Source: JAFGOM01 sp964605795
Lineage (GTDB): Archaea; Halobacteriota; Methanomicrobia; Methanomicrobiales; Methanospirillaceae
Direction: 5' to 3'
Length of the DNA: 25,587 nt
Assembly: GCA_964605795.1 (NCBI GenBank)
Contig: CAZSDZ010000042.1
Coordinates: forward strand, 1 to 25,587
Each line of letters opens with the position of its first letter. The stretch's first letter is position 1. Position numbers and translations under genes: made by a program. Shown here piece after piece: positions 23,051 through 25,587 of this stretch. The notes beneath the pieces were generated by a model, which had not been told where the DNA came from, ran no database searches, and was given only the letters and a program-made list of their open reading frames with translations.

Positions 23051-23947
23051 TCAGGTCTTTTCTTTCTTAAACCGTGTAATAATTCCGGTTCTCAAAGCCA
23101 AGCGGTATAGAATATAGATAATGATAAGGAGCGGTATGATCGTTACAAAGAATACAAAGAGAAATGAGATCATCCCAATAAAACCAGCGGTTGCCTCCTG
23201 AATGACCTGAGTAAAGGCATCTACTCCCTGTGAGGTAAGAACCGGCGGTGTCTGCAGTGATATTCTGAGTGTTCCAAATGCGATCTGGCTCTGCAGGTAC
23301 TTCATCTTTCCGGTTATCCTGTCCAGATCAAGTTGAACACGGTCGATCTCCCGCTGCACATGAAGGATATCTTCCACGGTCTCTGCTTTATCGAGGATAC
23401 GGTAATACTGGTCACGTTGCAGTGTCAGTGAGGTTATCTGCGCCTGTTTATCGATATAATCCTCTGTTACATCGGTAGTCTCGATATCCTGCCTCTTTAT
23501 GGTTCCAAGCGTCCCCATGGTCTTGAGGAAGGAATCAAACGATTCGCCTGGCATGCGGACTGTCATAGAGCCCGTTACCTCGTTACTGACTCCGTAAGCC
23601 ATGGTTGAGCTCTCAACAAACCCTTTGTAATCGGTTGTTACCGCTGTTATCCGGTCAATTGATTCTGATACATTGGTTACCTCAAGAGTGAGAGAACCGG
23701 TCCTGATTAATTTCTGAACCTCTTCTCCCGATTGATCAGTTGCCCTAACATGAGCCGGTGTGGGCGTCGGAGCATACGCAGGGGCATATCCTGCCTCACT
23801 CATGTATGGTGATGCAACGTCTTCATAGGCCATTGCCTTCTCATATGAATCAGGGACAGGTATGCCAGAATTATACTCTCCGATGCATCCTGCTAGCAGG
23901 ATGGGAAGAAAGAAGATTACAATGAGCATTATTTTTGTATTCATCAT
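23051..23947 (-). CDS. DUF4349 domain lipoprotein
   Basis: Predicted membrane-anchored extracytoplasmic protein of about 298 residues. The N-terminus is a signal peptide with a lipobox-like LLAGC, so the cysteine may be lipid-modified. A low-complexity Pro/Ala/Thr linker (YAPTPTPAH) follows. The DUF4349 core includes RTGSLTLEVTNVSESIDRI, VRMPGESFDSFLKTM and a coiled-coil-like AQITSLTLQRDQYYRILDKAETVEDILHVQREIDRVQ. One C-terminal membrane helix (IISFLF-like to ILYRLAL, about 255-285) ends in a basic tail. Function is unknown for the family. The start is ATG 23947 or 23944; a GTG at 23953 is also in frame. No clear promoter was found. Confidence 0.88.
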   Translation of the reverse strand: MMNTKIMLIVIFFLPILLAGCIGEYNSGIPVPDSYEKAMAYEDVASPYMSEAGYAPAYAPTPTPAHVRATDQSGEEVQKLIRTGSLTLEVTNVSESIDRITAVTTDYKGFVESSTMAYGVSNEVTGSMTVRMPGESFDSFLKTMGTLGTIKRQDIETTDVTEDYIDKQAQITSLTLQRDQYYRILDKAETVEDILHVQREIDRVQLDLDRITGKMKYLQSQIAFGTLRISLQTPPVLTSQGVDAFTQVIQEATAGFIGMISFLFVFFVTIIPLLIIIYILYRLALRTGIITRFKKEKT

Positions 23948-23953
23948 TATCAC

Positions 23954-24628
23954 ATCAACGGTTGGTGCGAGGAACTCTCTATCATAGTTCCATTATGGTT
24001 GTATTTGAATTACTGGTTAAAAAAGGAGTATGTATGCCTGATAATTTCGGCTAAGAATGCAGGAGGAGCGTGCAGCATGGATGAATGAACATGGGTACGG
24101 ATGCCTGATCTTTGTCACCATGAAAGATTGAAGGGAAGACAGAAAAGCTGTGTCTCATCCTGCTTCCCGGACTGCCAGCCAGCCCACATGCAGTCAGTCA
24201 GTATGGAACAATCAATTCATGGGTGATATTTTTGCACGTACTCATTATATTAAGTGGTGTGCTATTCCGGTGACAGACGTAACGTCATCTCTGACATTAC
24301 TCATGTGTACAGTCCGGATGAAACCCCCTTTCCATCTCTGTCCAGGATAATCCATGGCCCAGGTGAACAATCCATTCTTATATCCTGGCAGGTGCTGTAT
24401 CACCGCTGTCACCACATACAGGTATTTGCATCATAAGCGTATAAAAAAACCTGTAACTGCGAAAAAAGTTGAAGCAATTCGGAAGGCATATCAAAAATAA
24501 ACGAATTTCCTGACAATTTTAGATCAATAGTTGCCTGATGGGAAGATCTTGAATTCATACCGATAGAATTGTATTTCCATCAAGTTCTCGATATGGTAAT
24601 TGGGACCGGTTTATCCTCTCAAAAACCG
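23954..24628. other. Gene-poor intergenic region
   Basis: About 0.67 kb between the divergent DUF4349 and SpoIIM-type genes. Open frames here are short and resemble no family known to me. There are short simple repeats (CAGCCAGCC and CAGTCAGTCAG near 24173-24202), a GACGTAACGTC near-palindrome (about 24276-24286) and a TATA-like ATTATATTAAG (about 24245-24255). No tRNA or known structured RNA is visible. Confidence 0.6.
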
Positions 24629-24638
24629 GTATACATAA
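24629..24638 (+). promoter_or_regulatory. TATA box of the SpoIIM-type gene
   Basis: GTATACATAA lies about 35 nt before the ATG at 24668, predicting a start near 24660 and a leader of only a few bases. It supports the ATG at 24668 over the earlier in-frame TTG 24569 and ATG 24593. Confidence 0.45.
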
Positions 24639-24667
24639 GAAAAAATCAATCCTATCTGTTCCTGGTA

Positions 24668-25348
24668 ATGAATAAACAAAAAGACATCTCTCTCTTTCTC
24701 ATCTATCTGCTGGTAATCGGTTTGTTATTTTCCCTTGGAATTTCCCTTGCTTTTTTTTCAGATGCACAAAAAAATCCTGATCTTGAATATCATAACCAGA
24801 CAGAACTCCATCAGTTTCATTCCCTGCATGTGCATGGTATCATCCCGAAGTTATCCGGGGCATTTCCAATCCTCCTATTCCTCAATGGTGGGGTAGTGTT
24901 GTTTATTCTTCTCGTACCACTCTACTGGATTGGAATCTGGTGGATTCGCAGAGATCTCCTCGTCCCTGTCACAAAAGTCATGCAAGGAACGGTATGTCTT
25001 CTGGTTTTTGCCCTCGGACATAATACCTTTGCGATGTTGTATGAATTATACAGAACAATGCCCTTCTTGGTCTTTATTACGATGTACTTTCCTCACGGGA
25101 TCCTTGAGATCCCGGCCTTTATACTGGCAGGAACATGCTCTCTCGTAACGGTTGCAAAGGTCAGGCAATACCTGGAGGAGAGGAACAATGTCACGGGGGT
25201 GTATCTCGAAGATATCGTGTTCTTTATCGTGAAAACGGTATGGAAACCCCTTATCATCTGTATTAGCGATCTCGCAGTGGCAGCTGCAATAGAGTGTTGG
25301 ATAACTCCCCATCTGGTTAAAGAAGCGCTTGAGTCTTTTATCCTGTGA
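24668..25348 (+). CDS. SpoIIM (DUF95) family membrane protein
   Basis: Integral membrane protein of 226 residues resembling stage II sporulation protein M homologues, which are common in archaea where they have no sporulation role and no known function. The family signature is FPHGILEIPAFILAG. Hydrophobic segments occur near the start (SLFLIYLLVIGLLFSLGISLAFF), before and after WWIRRDL, around the signature, and near the C-terminus. ATG 24668 (MNKQKDIS) is preferred because a charged start directly precedes the first membrane helix and a TATA box lies at the right distance. It stands alone on the plus strand. Confidence 0.85.
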   Translation: MNKQKDISLFLIYLLVIGLLFSLGISLAFFSDAQKNPDLEYHNQTELHQFHSLHVHGIIPKLSGAFPILLFLNGGVVLFILLVPLYWIGIWWIRRDLLVPVTKVMQGTVCLLVFALGHNTFAMLYELYRTMPFLVFITMYFPHGILEIPAFILAGTCSLVTVAKVRQYLEERNNVTGVYLEDIVFFIVKTVWKPLIICISDLAVAAAIECWITPHLVKEALESFIL

Positions 25349-25587
25349 GCGTTACGAACCCTGGTATCACTCAGTTATTAGCAAATCATAAAAAATGCAT
25401 TTGAGCCGGCATGCCTGAATTAGATACGTTACAGGATTTTGGTGGCTGACTACAAAAGAGGAAGGATAATCCCCCTGATTCTTACCGATTTTTATCAGAA
25501 TCAAATGACAGTATCGCTATCAGAATAATACCAAAAAAACCTCATGTGACTTAAAGTCACACATCAAAAACATGAAAATCTGTATCT
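25349..25587. other. Downstream intergenic region with two inverted repeats
   Basis: No gene is seen. TGATTCT (25476-25482) and AGAATCA (25497-25503) form a hairpin with a T5-containing loop. TGTGACTT (25545-25552) and AAGTCACA (25554-25561) form a 17-bp palindrome centred on one A, which could be an operator for a gene beyond the window. Confidence 0.45.

Noticed and set aside
24057..24131. 24-codon frame starting ATG CAG GAG GAG
   Set aside because: No usable ribosome site for that ATG, no family match, and in a region with no coding pattern.
24150..24436. Two frames of about 60 codons in the 24.2-24.4 kb region
   Set aside because: Composition is random-like and no motif is recognised; they overlap each other in different frames.
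1..25587. CRISPR arrays, insertion sequences, prophage, defence islands or tRNA genes
   Set aside because: No regularly spaced repeats, transposase, integrase, phage protein or tRNA-like fold was seen in any intergenic space.

Overview
The window reads as a core-chromosome segment of a methanogenic euryarchaeon, most likely of the order Methanomicrobiales and perhaps close to Methanospirillum (inference from gene content and protein style; no search was run). Archaeal markers are the archaeosine pathway pair TgtA and ArcS, archaeal-type DnaG primase, CDP-archaeol synthase, an archaeal RNase P RNA, a tetraether-lipid/pterin radical SAM protein, an MptN-like tetrahydromethanopterin glutamate ligase, TATA-box promoters at leaderless-type spacing and oligo-T terminators. 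No insertion sequence, prophage, CRISPR array, tRNA or rRNA gene was seen. A run of exactly 100 N (11543-11642) is an assembly gap that interrupts nfnB.

Layout. 1-5.7 kb, mostly minus strand: ileS, a SagB-type nitroreductase, rnpB (RNase P RNA) and a REC-PAS response regulator. 5.98-12.2 kb, plus strand: AMMECR1, tgtA and arcS form a tight cluster, followed by nfnA and nfnB (ferredoxin/NAD(P) transhydrogenase, broken by the gap) and a small RNase III-domain protein. 12.4-13.5 kb: a UPF0104/LPG-synthase-like membrane protein. 13.5-16.9 kb, minus strand: an operon read carS, pyrE, purD, argF. 17-19.4 kb, plus strand: the radical SAM protein, divergent from carS, then the ATP-grasp ligase. 19.3-23.9 kb, minus strand: UPF0058, dnaG, a DUF167 protein with an unusual structured leader, pyrC and a DUF4349 lipoprotein. 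24.6-25.3 kb, plus strand: a SpoIIM-type membrane protein after a gene-poor stretch of about 0.6-0.7 kb.

Points of interest. (1) Three genes (the UPF0104 protein, carS and the radical SAM protein) have conserved or membrane-segment N-termini that extend upstream of any ATG, GTG or TTG. Each is best explained by an ATT start, and two of these sit behind good Shine-Dalgarno sequences. (2) The radical SAM protein belongs to the MJ0619/tetraether synthase (Tes) family and shares a symmetrical divergent promoter with carS, which fits a membrane-lipid locus. (3) The leader before the DUF167 gene can fold like an H/ACA guide RNA hairpin with a k-turn and an ACA box, and has a palindrome at its TATA box. 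(4) The RNase III-domain protein has substitutions at two metal-site positions. (5) AMMECR1, a conserved protein of unknown function, is tightly coupled to archaeosine tRNA modification. The remaining genes are ordinary housekeeping functions in translation, purine, pyrimidine and arginine synthesis and replication/RNA decay.
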